Program-made: the position numbers and the translations under genes | In this document: positions 8,251-17,318 of the stretch, piece after piece | Layout: each line of letters begins with the position of its first letter | Numbering within the stretch: position 1 is the first letter of the stretch | The notes under the pieces: model-generated | The model's input: only the letters and a program-made list of their open reading frames with translations | Told to the model about the DNA's origin: nothing | Database searches by the model: none | Assembly (NCBI GenBank): GCA_017626365.1 | Contig: JAGAIV010000039.1 | Coordinates: 1 to 64,000, forward strand | Length of the DNA stretch: 64,000 nt | Source: Clostridia bacterium | GTDB lineage: Bacteria; Bacillota; Clostridia; TANB77; CAG-508 | Reading direction: 5' to 3'

Positions 8251-10806
8251 TTATACAGCACTATTTCTCCAATCTTCATATCCTCTGAATATTTGACTTG
8301 CAATTTTATTATTGTTCTCGCTTGCTCCTCCAAGCATTCCTGCAATACGTTCAATTTCTTTTGCTTTTACTTTTGCGTCAGAGAAAGCTTTTTTATCAAT
8401 ATCCATATCCTTATAGCTTTGTACAATATTTTGTACTTGTGCTCTTGCATCTTCTTGTGATAAGTTTTTGTCTTGTTTCATATAATTTTCTTCTAGTTTT
8501 TTAGCTCTTCTAATTTCACCTTCATTTGTAATTCCAGCTCTTCTGTAATCTTGTACAAATTCTTGAACTTGTTTTTTTGTGTATTTTCCTTTATAGAATT
8601 TGTCATAAAAATCGTCAAATTTTTCGCTTCTAAAGTATTCTTTATCTGCTCTTGCATTTCTTGCATCTATTTTATTACCATATTTTCCTGCGTCATATGC
8701 ATCACGAACACTTTTATTAGGCATTACTTTTCCAACAGATGCATCAAATAAGTTATCTCCAGTTGTAAATCCAACACCTGCTGCTCCAAGAGCCATAGAC
8801 ATTGCTTTTTCTCCATCTCCAGTTGTTGCACCAATAATTGCTCCCATTGTTCCCATTGCTCCTGCAAGTGCTACTCTTGATGCTGCCCTTAGTGTTCCTC
8901 TTGCTGCTTTATATCCTACAGTAGGAAGAGCTTTCCAAGCTCCAATTGCTCTTTTGTTGATTCCATCTCCAATTTTATTTTTTAATTTTCTTCTACCTTC
9001 ACCAGTTTTAAGGCTTGCAACATTATCTCTGAATTGTCCTGCTCCTGCTCCGATTCTTCCAAAAAAATTTCCTGTATCTTGCTTCACAGTATCCAAAAAA
9101 CCTAATTCTTGTTCTCCGGAAGGTTTAAAAGCATCTTTTAGATCTGCCATATCTGTTTTTTCTGGAGCAGCTTCTGGTGGTGGTACTTCGTCTGTCCAAT
9201 CACCACTTTGGATTTGCTCATTTAATGCCTTTATTTCGTCTGAATCATCTGTATAACCTTGATTATATAATTCTGCTCTTTCTTGCATTAAATCATCTAA
9301 AGATTGTTGTTGCTCTTGACCTTTATTAAGCTTATCTTGTTCCTCCTGAGATAGTTCTTTACTACCATATCCATTATTATCTCCATTAGTAGGTGGTGGT
9401 GGTTCTGCTCCTGCTCCAATTACATTATTTGCATCTTTATCTTTAAATGCTGCAAATGGTTTATTTGCATCTGCATCTTTTCCTTGTCTTTCACCAATTT
9501 CTTTTGTTCTTATTTTTCCATTTCCGCCACCGCTTGGAGCTTTTTTTGCAACATTATTTAACATATTTCCTGCTAATGCTGTTACTCCGGCTGCTCCTGC
9601 AAGTGAACCAAGTGTTCCTCCGCTTGCTTTATCAAATCCAAACATTTTCTTAACTAATTTTTCAGCTGCTATAATAAAGCCTAATGATACAACGGCATAG
9701 AGTGGATTATTTACTGCAAGACTAATTGCTGAGCTCACAAGTATTTTATATAAAAGTAAATCTACTGGTTGTATTAGTGCATTATAAGTAAATTCTTTTA
9801 GCCACATATTAAATGCTTGCGCTTTTCCATCTGATACTTTGTCAATTGGATATGTTAGAGCCACCATTGGTGCCATTAGTGTTAAGAATGCCATATTAAC
9901 AACCCTCTTTAAATATATCCACGTGAATCGTATATTAAATATTACTAGCATTACATATAATGCAAAAAATGCTATTTTTACATTTAAGTCTTCTGCTTGT
10001 ATCATAAAACGAACATAGCTCATTAAATTACTATTAAATGTAACACTTCCTGAACCCCAAAAATGAGGATCTATTTTGGTTGCAGTTACTGCAACTGTAC
10101 CTTGTGTATCGTTTGAAAGCATAGCTGTTACTGTTTCTGCCATTGTCAAAGCAAATGCCATAATATAATGTAATGTCATTACTAGACACATTGCAATAAC
10201 CCAATCCATTAGCATTTGTTTATATTTTGCGCGGTCTGCTGCTATGCTAGTTAATAACATTCTAATTCCCAAATAAATTAATACGGATAATAACCCCACA
10301 ACTGCAATACTACGAAGTGCTAAATACCAGCTAGATATTACAGGCTGTAATTTTATTGCAACATTCATTTTATTATCTGTATCTGTATTACCAGTTTTAA
10401 TTGATGGGGTAATAAAGTTAACATCTAGTGCTGGAACTCTATTTGAAAATATTTCTTCTGGTGTATATGTAATAACAGGTATTTGTACAGCATCAATTCC
10501 AAAAAAGCTTCCATCTATCTCTTCATCTACTGTAATAGGTTCTACATTACCTATACTGGTCTTATTATAAGAGTCTTCATCATCTATATCTTTCATAAAA
10601 GGTGCTGTTTCTCCTAACATTGCCATTTCCAGTAAATGTTGAACGCCATCAAATATAGCTGTAAGAAGTGATAATATTGGACTCATTAGTTTTCCACCCC
10701 AGTCAGCTTGAACAGTTGATACTGGAGCTGCAAATGTAGTTAATATTACGATCACAATTGCAATTATTATCTTTTGTGTAACTGCTTTATTCGTAAAAAA
10801 CTTCAT
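8251..10806 (-). CDS. VirB6/TrbL-like polytopic channel protein
   Basis: This 851-residue integral membrane protein has a signal-like N-terminus, a membrane segment near residue 160-185, and further clustered helices to about residue 380. This includes the ADRAKYKQMLMDWVIA loop typical of VirB6/TrbL-like proteins of Gram-positive type IV secretion systems. The C-terminal half is hydrophilic, Gly/Ala- and charge-rich (residues about 420-851) and probably cytoplasmic, with a further hydrophobic Ala/Gly stretch near 640-690. VirB6 forms part of the inner membrane channel. The gene follows the VirB4 ATPase gene by 12 bp. Confidence 0.8.
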   Translation of the reverse strand: MKFFTNKAVTQKIIIAIVIVILTTFAAPVSTVQADWGGKLMSPILSLLTAIFDGVQHLLEMAMLGETAPFMKDIDDEDSYNKTSIGNVEPITVDEEIDGSFFGIDAVQIPVITYTPEEIFSNRVPALDVNFITPSIKTGNTDTDNKMNVAIKLQPVISSWYLALRSIAVVGLLSVLIYLGIRMLLTSIAADRAKYKQMLMDWVIAMCLVMTLHYIMAFALTMAETVTAMLSNDTQGTVAVTATKIDPHFWGSGSVTFNSNLMSYVRFMIQAEDLNVKIAFFALYVMLVIFNIRFTWIYLKRVVNMAFLTLMAPMVALTYPIDKVSDGKAQAFNMWLKEFTYNALIQPVDLLLYKILVSSAISLAVNNPLYAVVSLGFIIAAEKLVKKMFGFDKASGGTLGSLAGAAGVTALAGNMLNNVAKKAPSGGGNGKIRTKEIGERQGKDADANKPFAAFKDKDANNVIGAGAEPPPPTNGDNNGYGSKELSQEEQDKLNKGQEQQQSLDDLMQERAELYNQGYTDDSDEIKALNEQIQSGDWTDEVPPPEAAPEKTDMADLKDAFKPSGEQELGFLDTVKQDTGNFFGRIGAGAGQFRDNVASLKTGEGRRKLKNKIGDGINKRAIGAWKALPTVGYKAARGTLRAASRVALAGAMGTMGAIIGATTGDGEKAMSMALGAAGVGFTTGDNLFDASVGKVMPNKSVRDAYDAGKYGNKIDARNARADKEYFRSEKFDDFYDKFYKGKYTKKQVQEFVQDYRRAGITNEGEIRRAKKLEENYMKQDKNLSQEDARAQVQNIVQSYKDMDIDKKAFSDAKVKAKEIERIAGMLGGASENNNKIASQIFRGYEDWRNSAV

Positions 10807-10818
10807 GGTTTCCCCTTT

Positions 10819-12741
10819 CTATTGTATTGCTTTTCTTTTTTTCATGTTTACAATATTATTTAAGTTTGTTTCTACAAACTCAAATTCTTTTGCAGTTGGT
10901 GTAATTTGTATAATTGCTGTATCTTGTCCTACTTTTAGTAGTCCTTCTCCTTTTAAGCAAGTTACTAAAAATCCTGCTTCTCCTTCAGAAAGTTTAAATA
11001 CTTCTTTTAGGTATCCTATTTCGGATTTATCTTGTGCTAAAAATAGCTTCGTATCAGATGAAGTTAATACTGCTTGTGCTTCTTGTTTTTCATAGAAATC
11101 TTGGAATCTTTGTGAAATGATTGCTAACGACACATTTCTTTTTCTGGCACGTCTTGCCATAGTATTTAAGAAATCAACTGCTTCTGGGTATGGAAGTAAC
11201 ATCCAAGCCTCATCCACAAGTACTCTCTTTTTCTTTGCTTTACTTCTATCTTCACTATTTTTCTTAACATATTTTTCCCAAATCCAAGAAAGTAAGATTT
11301 GTTGTGCAAGTGGTCTTGCAAATCTTTCTTCTAGTTGAGAAATGTCTAAGTTAATAAATGGTACTCCATCTAATAATTCAAAAGTGGATTGTCCATCAAA
11401 ATATGCCATTTGTCCTTCGTATTCACGAATGTATTGTTTCATAACTTTTAATAAATAGCTATAATGGAATTTATAGTCTGAGTTATCGTTTTCCTGTGCT
11501 TTTCTTAAAATTCTCTTATACCAGCTACCTATTGTTGGCATTAATTTTTTCTTTCTTGCTAACATATTTCCTGTTGCCATATTTGCTGCAGAATCATATA
11601 AACTTGCAGGATCTGAAGTAATTTTTGCTGCTGCATATTCTTCTGAAACAGATTCTGCTATAATTTGTTTTGTTAATTCGTTTACTTCTTCACTTCTTGT
11701 ACTACCTCTTGCCATCGTAAGAAGAGCTTGCGTTACGTCTTCTACTTTATTTTCTACGTTAACAACTACTCTTTCTTTTCCAGTAATTTCGTCTTTTATA
11801 ATTTCTGGTTCAATATCAAATAAATTAATAACAGTTTTAGAAGTTGGACTTAATACAACATTAACTCCACCTAAGGATTCAGCAACAATGGTATACTCAC
11901 CTTCTGCATCAAGTGCTAAACTTTCAATTCCCATAAGTACTGCTGATCTTGAAATTAGTGTTTTCATTGTTACAGATTTACCAGCACCGGATTTTGCAAA
12001 GATTACCATGTTATAGTTGGTAAGTGATGGGTGGAAGTTATCAAATAAAATTGGTACACCAGTTTGTTTATTAAATCCAAGTGGTACACCTGTTGAATGT
12101 CCTACTTCTGAAGTAGTAAATGGGAATACTGTTCCCATAGAACGTCTATCAAATGTATGTACTTTTTTTATCTTATTATCCATTAATGGTAAATTGCTCT
12201 TAAAAGCATCTTCTTGTATTCCCCAAGCACTTTTTACACTTACTAGGGATTTTGACATTTCTGTTGATAAAAGAGCAGTTAATTTATCTAAGTCCTCTAA
12301 ACTATATGCAAATAATGTTGATACAATACTTGCTTCGAATAGTTTGTTATATCCTGCTGCAATTTCATCTCTTAATTGTTCTGCTTCATAACGTTTTTGT
12401 CCTACTGTACTTTGTCTGTTAATATTACCACGGTCTGCTGCTACAATTCTCTCTGTTTCTAATTGGTTAATAACCCTATTTAATTCATTTTGTGATTTTG
12501 CTTCTGGTACTGGGTTAATATATATTGATGTATTGGTATCTCCAAATAAATATAGGTCGCGGAACAATTCTGGGAATGTTGCCATTCTTGGAAGTGAAGA
12601 TACAAAGAAACTTCTTGCATATCTTTTGGTATTAGATATAATTTCTAAGTGGTCTATGTTAGAAGCATCTATTCCTGATGGTGCTATTAATTCTTTTATT
12701 GTCTTTTTTCTTAAAATATTATATTGCTCTTGATTATTCAT
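10819..12741 (-). CDS. virB4: VirB4-family secretion ATPase, C-terminal motor half
   Basis: Hexameric ATPase that energises type IV secretion. The Walker A motif is AKSGAGKS (about residue 250), followed by a Walker B region KKRVLVDEAWMLL (about 520) and the VirB4/TraC-type SLAIISQRFQDF segment. The start is set at the ATG at 12741 (MNNQEQYN), whose ATG overlaps the stop of the upstream gene. This gives 640 residues and implies translational coupling. A longer start at 12822 would overlap the upstream gene without a better ribosome binding site. The N-terminal domain of a usual single-chain VirB4 is encoded separately upstream. Confidence 0.9.
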   Translation of the reverse strand: MNNQEQYNILRKKTIKELIAPSGIDASNIDHLEIISNTKRYARSFFVSSLPRMATFPELFRDLYLFGDTNTSIYINPVPEAKSQNELNRVINQLETERIVAADRGNINRQSTVGQKRYEAEQLRDEIAAGYNKLFEASIVSTLFAYSLEDLDKLTALLSTEMSKSLVSVKSAWGIQEDAFKSNLPLMDNKIKKVHTFDRRSMGTVFPFTTSEVGHSTGVPLGFNKQTGVPILFDNFHPSLTNYNMVIFAKSGAGKSVTMKTLISRSAVLMGIESLALDAEGEYTIVAESLGGVNVVLSPTSKTVINLFDIEPEIIKDEITGKERVVVNVENKVEDVTQALLTMARGSTRSEEVNELTKQIIAESVSEEYAAAKITSDPASLYDSAANMATGNMLARKKKLMPTIGSWYKRILRKAQENDNSDYKFHYSYLLKVMKQYIREYEGQMAYFDGQSTFELLDGVPFINLDISQLEERFARPLAQQILLSWIWEKYVKKNSEDRSKAKKKRVLVDEAWMLLPYPEAVDFLNTMARRARKRNVSLAIISQRFQDFYEKQEAQAVLTSSDTKLFLAQDKSEIGYLKEVFKLSEGEAGFLVTCLKGEGLLKVGQDTAIIQITPTAKEFEFVETNLNNIVNMKKRKAIQ

Positions 12742-13957
12742 TAGCGGCTGATTTTCTTCTTCTTGTTGTTTTCTTTGGTTTTTCTTCCTCATCCTTTGTT
12801 CCTCCTTCCTCTTTGTTCTCATCTTGCTCGATTAATCTTGTTGCTGTTTCTGCTGTTTGTCTTCCTAAATAGGCTTCGTTTTGTTTTATAATCATTTGTG
12901 CTCTTTGTCGTATTAATTCTTGAAGTCTTGCTTGTTTTTGGTCTATTTGTTGTTGTTTTGGACTTCTTGCTTGAATTACTTTTTCATTTGCCATTGCCAT
13001 TGCTTTTCTTTCAATTTCTTCATCTAAAGCTTTCATAGTTTTATCTAATACGTCTGGTGCTGTTGTGTATAGTTCGTCATATCCAGCACGAACTGCTCTA
13101 TCTACGCTAAATACTTCTGCTTCATCACGATTATATGCAATGTATAATAAATCTGCTAATTCTTCAGAATTTAATATTTTACCTCCTACATCACAACCTG
13201 CAAGTGTACGAATAATAGATTGTGCTCTTGTGTATAGTTCTTGGAAAGCAAGATTTCTAATTTCCTCTTTATCGAATGAGTTGTTTGGTCCTAAGTCTTC
13301 TACATAATATGGAATAATTACATAGTATTTTTTGTTTAATACATTTTTGTTTAAGCTCATTCTTTCGGTATTGGCAATAATATCTTTTCCGTATTCATAA
13401 AGATTAGTTTGTTTTGTTACTTCATAAAAGTCTCTATTTAATTCTTCTCTTGTTGCCTGTCCAGATTGTAATTTTTTAAGGTATGCGTTTCTTTTTTTCT
13501 CTAATTCATACCCAATTTCTTCTACTTTTTTTCGATATCCTTCGATACTATCATTTAAATTAACGGTTCTTGTTTGTACATAGATTTGAATAGGATGTCT
13601 TAGTGTGTTTAGGAATTGAAGAAATCCTTCTTCTACACCTATTTTTTCATTTTCTGACATAAGGTCGTAGTTAACACCTTGGCATTCTACTACCATAACA
13701 TAACGCATTCCTTTTCTTTGCACAATCATGTTGTCTTCAATTCCCTCAAATTCCATAAACTTGAAAATAGATTGTTTTGTATATTCTCTTGCAATTTTCT
13801 TAGCATCGCTTGTATTTGATTCTTCTATTTCTTCCACATTTTTCTTTTTACTTCTTATCCAGAAAAATAAAAATGCTGCTGCGAGTACAACCAAAACTAA
13901 AATCATAACAATTAATACTATTGTTAATACTTGTGTTATTTGATCTGCACTATTCAT
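12734..13957 (-). CDS. VirB4 N-terminal-domain protein with membrane anchor
   Basis: This 407-residue protein begins at the ATG at 13957, preceded by GGAGG and overlapping the stop of the PrgI gene. A transmembrane helix covers residues 10-35. The body (FEGIEDNMIVQRKGMRYVMV, then QGVNYDLMSENEK and FLQFLNTL) matches the type of N-terminal domain found in VirB4/TraC ATPases, followed by a long helical section. It has no P-loop. The motor domain is the next gene, overlapping by 8 bp. The split is a clean stop/start overlap, not a CGG shift, so VirB4 is probably a two-chain protein here. Confidence 0.75.
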   Translation of the reverse strand: MNSADQITQVLTIVLIVMILVLVVLAAAFLFFWIRSKKKNVEEIEESNTSDAKKIAREYTKQSIFKFMEFEGIEDNMIVQRKGMRYVMVVECQGVNYDLMSENEKIGVEEGFLQFLNTLRHPIQIYVQTRTVNLNDSIEGYRKKVEEIGYELEKKRNAYLKKLQSGQATREELNRDFYEVTKQTNLYEYGKDIIANTERMSLNKNVLNKKYYVIIPYYVEDLGPNNSFDKEEIRNLAFQELYTRAQSIIRTLAGCDVGGKILNSEELADLLYIAYNRDEAEVFSVDRAVRAGYDELYTTAPDVLDKTMKALDEEIERKAMAMANEKVIQARSPKQQQIDQKQARLQELIRQRAQMIIKQNEAYLGRQTAETATRLIEQDENKEEGGTKDEEEKPKKTTRRRKSAANE

Positions 13958-14300
13958 CCTTTGTTTCCTCCTCCATTTCATATGTATAAATTTTATTTTT
14001 TGCTTTTTTAAATCGAATTGCTCTTATAATTACATCATCAATGCTTTCTCCACCTACTTTTTTTGTAAAAGCAAATGCCCCAATATCAGGTACTTTAAAG
14101 GTCCCAATGCAAAAACCAATGAGTGCAAAAATTGCAACAACTAGCATACCAATCATTTTTGCTCCAAAAGCATTTATTATTAAATAAAAAATAAATCCAA
14201 TTCCTGCAGCAACAGCTGTATATATCATTGATTTTCCTGTAAAGATAAATAAAATTCTTCCTTCATCGCTTACATTTCTAGGTATATTATATGGTCCCAT
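13950..14300 (-). CDS. prgI: PrgI-family small membrane protein of type IV secretion
   Basis: This 116-residue protein matches the PrgI family in size and topology. It opens with MGPYNIPRNVSDEGRIL and has two adjacent membrane helices (about residues 25-75) and a short charged C-terminus. PrgI is a VirB3-like inner-membrane partner that normally sits directly upstream of VirB4, as it does here (8-bp overlap). The ATG at 14300 follows GGAGG. It is the first gene after an internal terminator. Confidence 0.8.
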   Translation of the reverse strand: MGPYNIPRNVSDEGRILFIFTGKSMIYTAVAAGIGFIFYLIINAFGAKMIGMLVVAIFALIGFCIGTFKVPDIGAFAFTKKVGGESIDDVIIRAIRFKKAKNKIYTYEMEEETKDE

Positions 14301-14417
14301 TTTTCCCTCCTACTAGGCATAATTATAACTAATACCATTATAGCAGAAATTAAAGAAAAATGTAACATTTTCGGCGAAAATATTACATTTTTAATATAAT
14401 TGTAATATAGCTGAAAC

Positions 14418-14454
14418 AAAAAAGCTTTGCAAATTTAATTTGCAAAGCTTTTTT
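14418..14454 (-). terminator. Strong hairpin between the VirB2-like genes and prgI
   Basis: A-tract, GCTTTGCAAATT stem, its complement, then T-tract: a near-perfect bidirectional terminator. It lies between the last VirB2-like gene (ends 14475) and prgI (starts 14300). It would let pilin-like genes be expressed above the channel genes by partial termination. Confidence 0.85.
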
Positions 14455-14474
14455 ATAATTATCTACTATATACA

Positions 14475-14849
14475 TTATGGATTGCTGCTACTAGAATTTA
14501 GTGACATTGCCATATCATATACGATACCTGTAATTGTTGATGCAGCAAATATTAAAACAGCACCTACTATATATGGTATCATTGATTTTTTATAGTCTGC
14601 TTTCTCTTCTGCACTACCCATCATGTATTTAATACCTAATATTAACAAAATAACTACTGCTACTAGAACTCCTACTGTTCTAACGACACCAATAATTTGG
14701 TTTCCTAAATTAATAATACCTGTTGTATTACTAACAGTTCCTGCTGTAAAACTAGATGGTGTAATTCCTGAAGCAAATGAACTAACACTAATCATAACAA
14801 TTGCTAATACTACACATAATGCTACAACTATTTTGCTTGTTTTTTTCAT
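14475..14849 (-). CDS. VirB2/TrbC-like small membrane protein (third copy)
   Basis: This 124-residue protein has a signal-like first helix (residues 5-27) and two further membrane helices (about 50-75 and 85-110). They are separated by a polar turn, MMGSAEEKADYKKSMIPY. The same helix-turn-helix with a DKA(L/D)YK..MIPY motif is present in the next two upstream genes, so these are three paralogues. VirB2/TrbC proteins form the pilus or channel filament. The ATG is preceded by AGGAGG, and a terminator follows. Confidence 0.75.
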   Translation of the reverse strand: MKKTSKIVVALCVVLAIVMISVSSFASGITPSSFTAGTVSNTTGIINLGNQIIGVVRTVGVLVAVVILLILGIKYMMGSAEEKADYKKSMIPYIVGAVLIFAASTITGIVYDMAMSLNSSSSNP

Positions 14850-15018
14850 AATTTTCCTCCTATATTATATATTTATTTTTCTATTTTAATCTTCTCAGTT
14901 GTATTGAGAAAATATTAAGAACTTAGTTTGTATAGAGAATAACTATTTTACCCCTATTTCATATTATAACTGTTTTTTTTTTATTTGTCTATACATATTA
15001 ATAAAATATTTGCAAATT

Positions 15019-15387
15019 TTATTTAATATTACTTGTAACAATATCAAACAAAATTCCTATTAAGTTTGGAATGGTGAATACCATAATTGCTCCTATTAAA
15101 TATGGTATCATTGTTTCTTTATATAATGCTTTATCACTTGTACTTGCTAACATATATCTTATTCCTAATGTCATTAAAGTAATAACTGCTACAAAACTTC
15201 CTATTGCTCTAATTACTCCAAGAACAACATTTGCTCTTTCTATAAATTCTGTATTATTACTAGTAGGATTTGTTGCTGGTTCATATGCACCTGGATTTTC
15301 TATCGGATCAGTTAAGGCATATGTTGGACTATAAATTACAAATAAACATATTAGTAAAAATATTACTATCTTTGTTAATTTTTTCAT
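15019..15387 (-). CDS. VirB2/TrbC-like small membrane protein (second copy)
   Basis: The start is placed at the ATG at 15387 (MKKLTKIVIF), preceded by GAGGAA, giving 122 residues. It has an N-terminal signal helix, a Pro/Asn-rich spacer (residues 27-45) and two membrane helices joined by SDKALYKETMIPYLIGA. Layout and sequence parallel the genes at 14475 and 15426. It lies 38 bp after the extended copy and about 170 bp before the third copy, in the same direction. Confidence 0.75.
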   Translation of the reverse strand: MKKLTKIVIFLLICLFVIYSPTYALTDPIENPGAYEPATNPTSNNTEFIERANVVLGVIRAIGSFVAVITLMTLGIRYMLASTSDKALYKETMIPYLIGAIMVFTIPNLIGILFDIVTSNIK

Positions 15388-15425
15388 TTCTTTTTCCTCT
15401 TTTTTCTTATCAATATTTATTAAAT

Positions 15426-16496
15426 TTAAGCAATTCCTCCAAGAAGTAATATTGCCATTCTCCATACAATAAATGCTGTAAATATTACTACACATCCCAC
15501 TATATATGGAATTAGCGCTTCTTTAACTTTTGCTTTATCTTCCGCTGTTGATACCATGAATTTAACTCCTAAATACATTCCAATCCCAACTGCTAAAAAT
15601 ATTCCAATTGATAATAAAATATTATATAACGTTGAAGATGCATCTTTTAAATTTTGACCATCAATTGTAGCAGTACCATTTCCCTTATTTAAGAAATTTT
15701 CTGCTTCTTTAACAATTTCATCCGGTGTATGTGAAGCAGATGAAGTAGAAGTTCCTAGTACTCCTGTTGAAGTATTTGCTTGTACAGTATTTTTTACTGA
15801 TTGATCACGTTCTTCTTTTTCTTCTTCTGCTTGTTCTTGTGTTGTTTTATAGTGATCGTTTTCAGACTTATTTTGTTTATAAATATCATATATGTCTTTT
15901 GCATACTTAGTAAATTCATTGTTATTGTCTCCAAGCTTAACGCTATACTTTCTAATTTTTTCATCTACTTCTTTCAATTTTTCTATATCTATGTTGCCTT
16001 CTTTTTTCATTTTGTAGATTTCGTTCATATCTGCTACAATTTCATCGCCTAGCTTTATTAACTCTTCTTGTGTAGTCTTATCTATAGTAATTTCTGTATC
16101 ACCTTTTGATTGAGCTTCCTTAGTTGCACTTATTGCTTTATTTACAGCATTGTGATGCGGTGATTCTTCTGTATTTCCCCCCCAATAAGTCATACCATTA
16201 TAATCATACGATGCTTGTAGTTTTTGCATTTTATCAATATCACCATCACATAATTCTACTATTTTTTCTGCTACTGTTTCTGCATATTCTGTCTCATCCA
16301 TATCAATTAGTGATGGGTCTTGTAGATAATTGCCTAGATTCAGTAAAATCTGTACCATTTCTTCATCTTTCATGTCAGTTATTTCTATAGGTCCACCAGC
16401 GTTTATCGTAATTTCTGTTGCTATACTATAATTTTCCATTAGTATAATTACAATTAATACTACATAAATTATTATTTTTTTTAAATACTTTCTCAA
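15426..16496 (-). CDS. Extended VirB2-like protein with a large extracellular helical domain
   Basis: The protein has about 356 residues. The C-terminal 90 residues are the same two-helix module as the two small proteins downstream, with AEDKAKVKEALIPYIVG between the helices. Between the N-terminal membrane helix and this module lie about 220 charged, mostly helical residues. I place the start at TTG 16496 because GAGGTG lies 6 bases upstream; a GTG at 16505 is the alternative. An exposed domain fused to a VirB2-like module is unusual and could be a tip or adhesin subunit. That role is inference. It is the first gene of the locus. Confidence 0.65.
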   Translation of the reverse strand: MRKYLKKIIIYVVLIVIILMENYSIATEITINAGGPIEITDMKDEEMVQILLNLGNYLQDPSLIDMDETEYAETVAEKIVELCDGDIDKMQKLQASYDYNGMTYWGGNTEESPHHNAVNKAISATKEAQSKGDTEITIDKTTQEELIKLGDEIVADMNEIYKMKKEGNIDIEKLKEVDEKIRKYSVKLGDNNNEFTKYAKDIYDIYKQNKSENDHYKTTQEQAEEEKEERDQSVKNTVQANTSTGVLGTSTSSASHTPDEIVKEAENFLNKGNGTATIDGQNLKDASSTLYNILLSIGIFLAVGIGMYLGVKFMVSTAEDKAKVKEALIPYIVGCVVIFTAFIVWRMAILLLGGIA

Positions 16497-16528
16497 ATTA
16501 TCCACCTCTTTTACTGCTTACTATTTCT

Positions 16529-16557
16529 ATTATAACTTATTTTCCCTTATTTTTCAA
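16529..16557 (-). promoter_or_regulatory. Sigma-A-type promoter of the type IV secretion operon
   Basis: On the minus strand TTGAAA (16557-16552), a 17-base spacer and TATAAT (16534-16529) lie 33 bases before the proposed start of the first gene. The upstream DNA (about 16590-16608) has an imperfect GACA/TGTC dyad that could be an operator. Confidence 0.7.
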
Positions 16558-16685
16558 TATTTTACAATACCAAACAGAAAAATATTAAAAACGACATATT
16601 TTTGTCATTTTTTTGTAATACTTCGAATTTTTATTTTACATTTTATTAATAATCTTATCTATTATTCCTAATATCTTAAAATAAT

Positions 16686-16732
16686 AGAAGCGTATTCGGT
16701 ACCTTTATTAGTATTTTACCGATTACGCTCCT
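16686..16732 (-). terminator. Hairpin at the 3' end of the Spo0E-like gene
   Basis: A 16-base imperfect stem (AGGAGCGTAATCGGTA against its near complement) overlaps the stop codon at 16731 and precedes a T-rich stretch on the minus strand. It separates this gene from the secretion operon. Confidence 0.65.
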
Positions 16733-16880
16733 ATGCATTTTCATCTTTCTTTTGCATATAATACTTTGCTATCAATTCATCAAGTTCCACACTTAATTTA
16801 TATATTTTTTCATAATCTTCATTATTTTTTATGCTTTTGTTTAATTCGTCTCTTTTTTTACAAATTTCATCATTTAGCAT
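16731..16880 (-). CDS. Spo0E-like aspartyl-phosphate phosphatase
   Basis: This 49-residue protein has the family motif SVELDELIAKYY (SxELDxLI) near its C-terminus and an N-terminal helix, MLNDEICKKRDELN. Spo0E proteins dephosphorylate Spo0A-phosphate and so delay sporulation. The start is the ATG at 16880, nine bases after AAGGAG; the upstream in-frame ATG lacks such a site. Its presence supports a spore-forming or Spo0A-containing lineage. It stands alone between hairpins. Confidence 0.8.
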   Translation of the reverse strand: MLNDEICKKRDELNKSIKNNEDYEKIYKLSVELDELIAKYYMQKKDENA

Positions 16881-17067
16881 GTTACCACTCTCCTTTTTAG
16901 CATTTTTCTCTACATCTATATTCAAAATACCATATTTTTACATATCAGTCAACAAATAAACTCTAATTTTGTAGAGAATCATACGACGTTTTTAGATATT
17001 TATAGTAGTTATTTTGTGTATTACTGTGTTTTTATCTTTTTTTAGACAAATTTATATAAAATAGTTC

Positions 17068-17107
17068 AAAAAAAGATATAAGCCCTCCGAAGAGTGCTTA
17101 TATCTTT
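17068..17107 (-). terminator. Terminator overlapping the stop of the 51-residue membrane protein gene
   Basis: The stem AAAGATATAAGC (17072-17083) pairs with 17096-17107 and is followed by a T run on the minus strand. The stop codon lies inside the hairpin. Confidence 0.8.
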
Positions 17108-17253
17108 CCAAGTATCCTTATTATTATAGCTGCAAAAAGTGCTACAATAATAATTATACCTAAAATTGCGGCAATTCCTCCTGCTGCTATCAGCATAGAT
17201 ACTAATGTACCTATTAAGCAAAACAAAAGGAATCCTCCTAATATTGCCCACAT
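17098..17253 (-). CDS. Small hydrophobic membrane protein, 51 residues
   Basis: A short gene with ATG at 17253 preceded by GGAGG. The product starts MWAILGGFLLFCLIGTL and consists of two Gly/Ala/Ile-rich membrane helices with a Gly-Gly turn (residues 25-26), ending RILGKI. It resembles the small two-helix proteins often found near envelope genes. I recognise no family. It lies 66 bp upstream of the lgt 3' end, on the same strand and after its own upstream gap. Confidence 0.65.
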   Translation of the reverse strand: MWAILGGFLLFCLIGTLVSMLIAAGGIAAILGIIIIVALFAAIIIRILGKI

Positions 17254-17318
17254 ACTATCTCCTCCAAAAGCATAATGCTTTTTTGCTTGATTTACGGGTT
17301 ACATAACTTCATTATACA

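Noticed and set aside
12734-12822. The two-gene VirB4 as another frameshifted gene
   Set aside because: The junction is a clean overlap of a start codon with the upstream stop, there is no zero-frame CGG, and the second gene has a natural start. This is a genuine two-chain arrangement.
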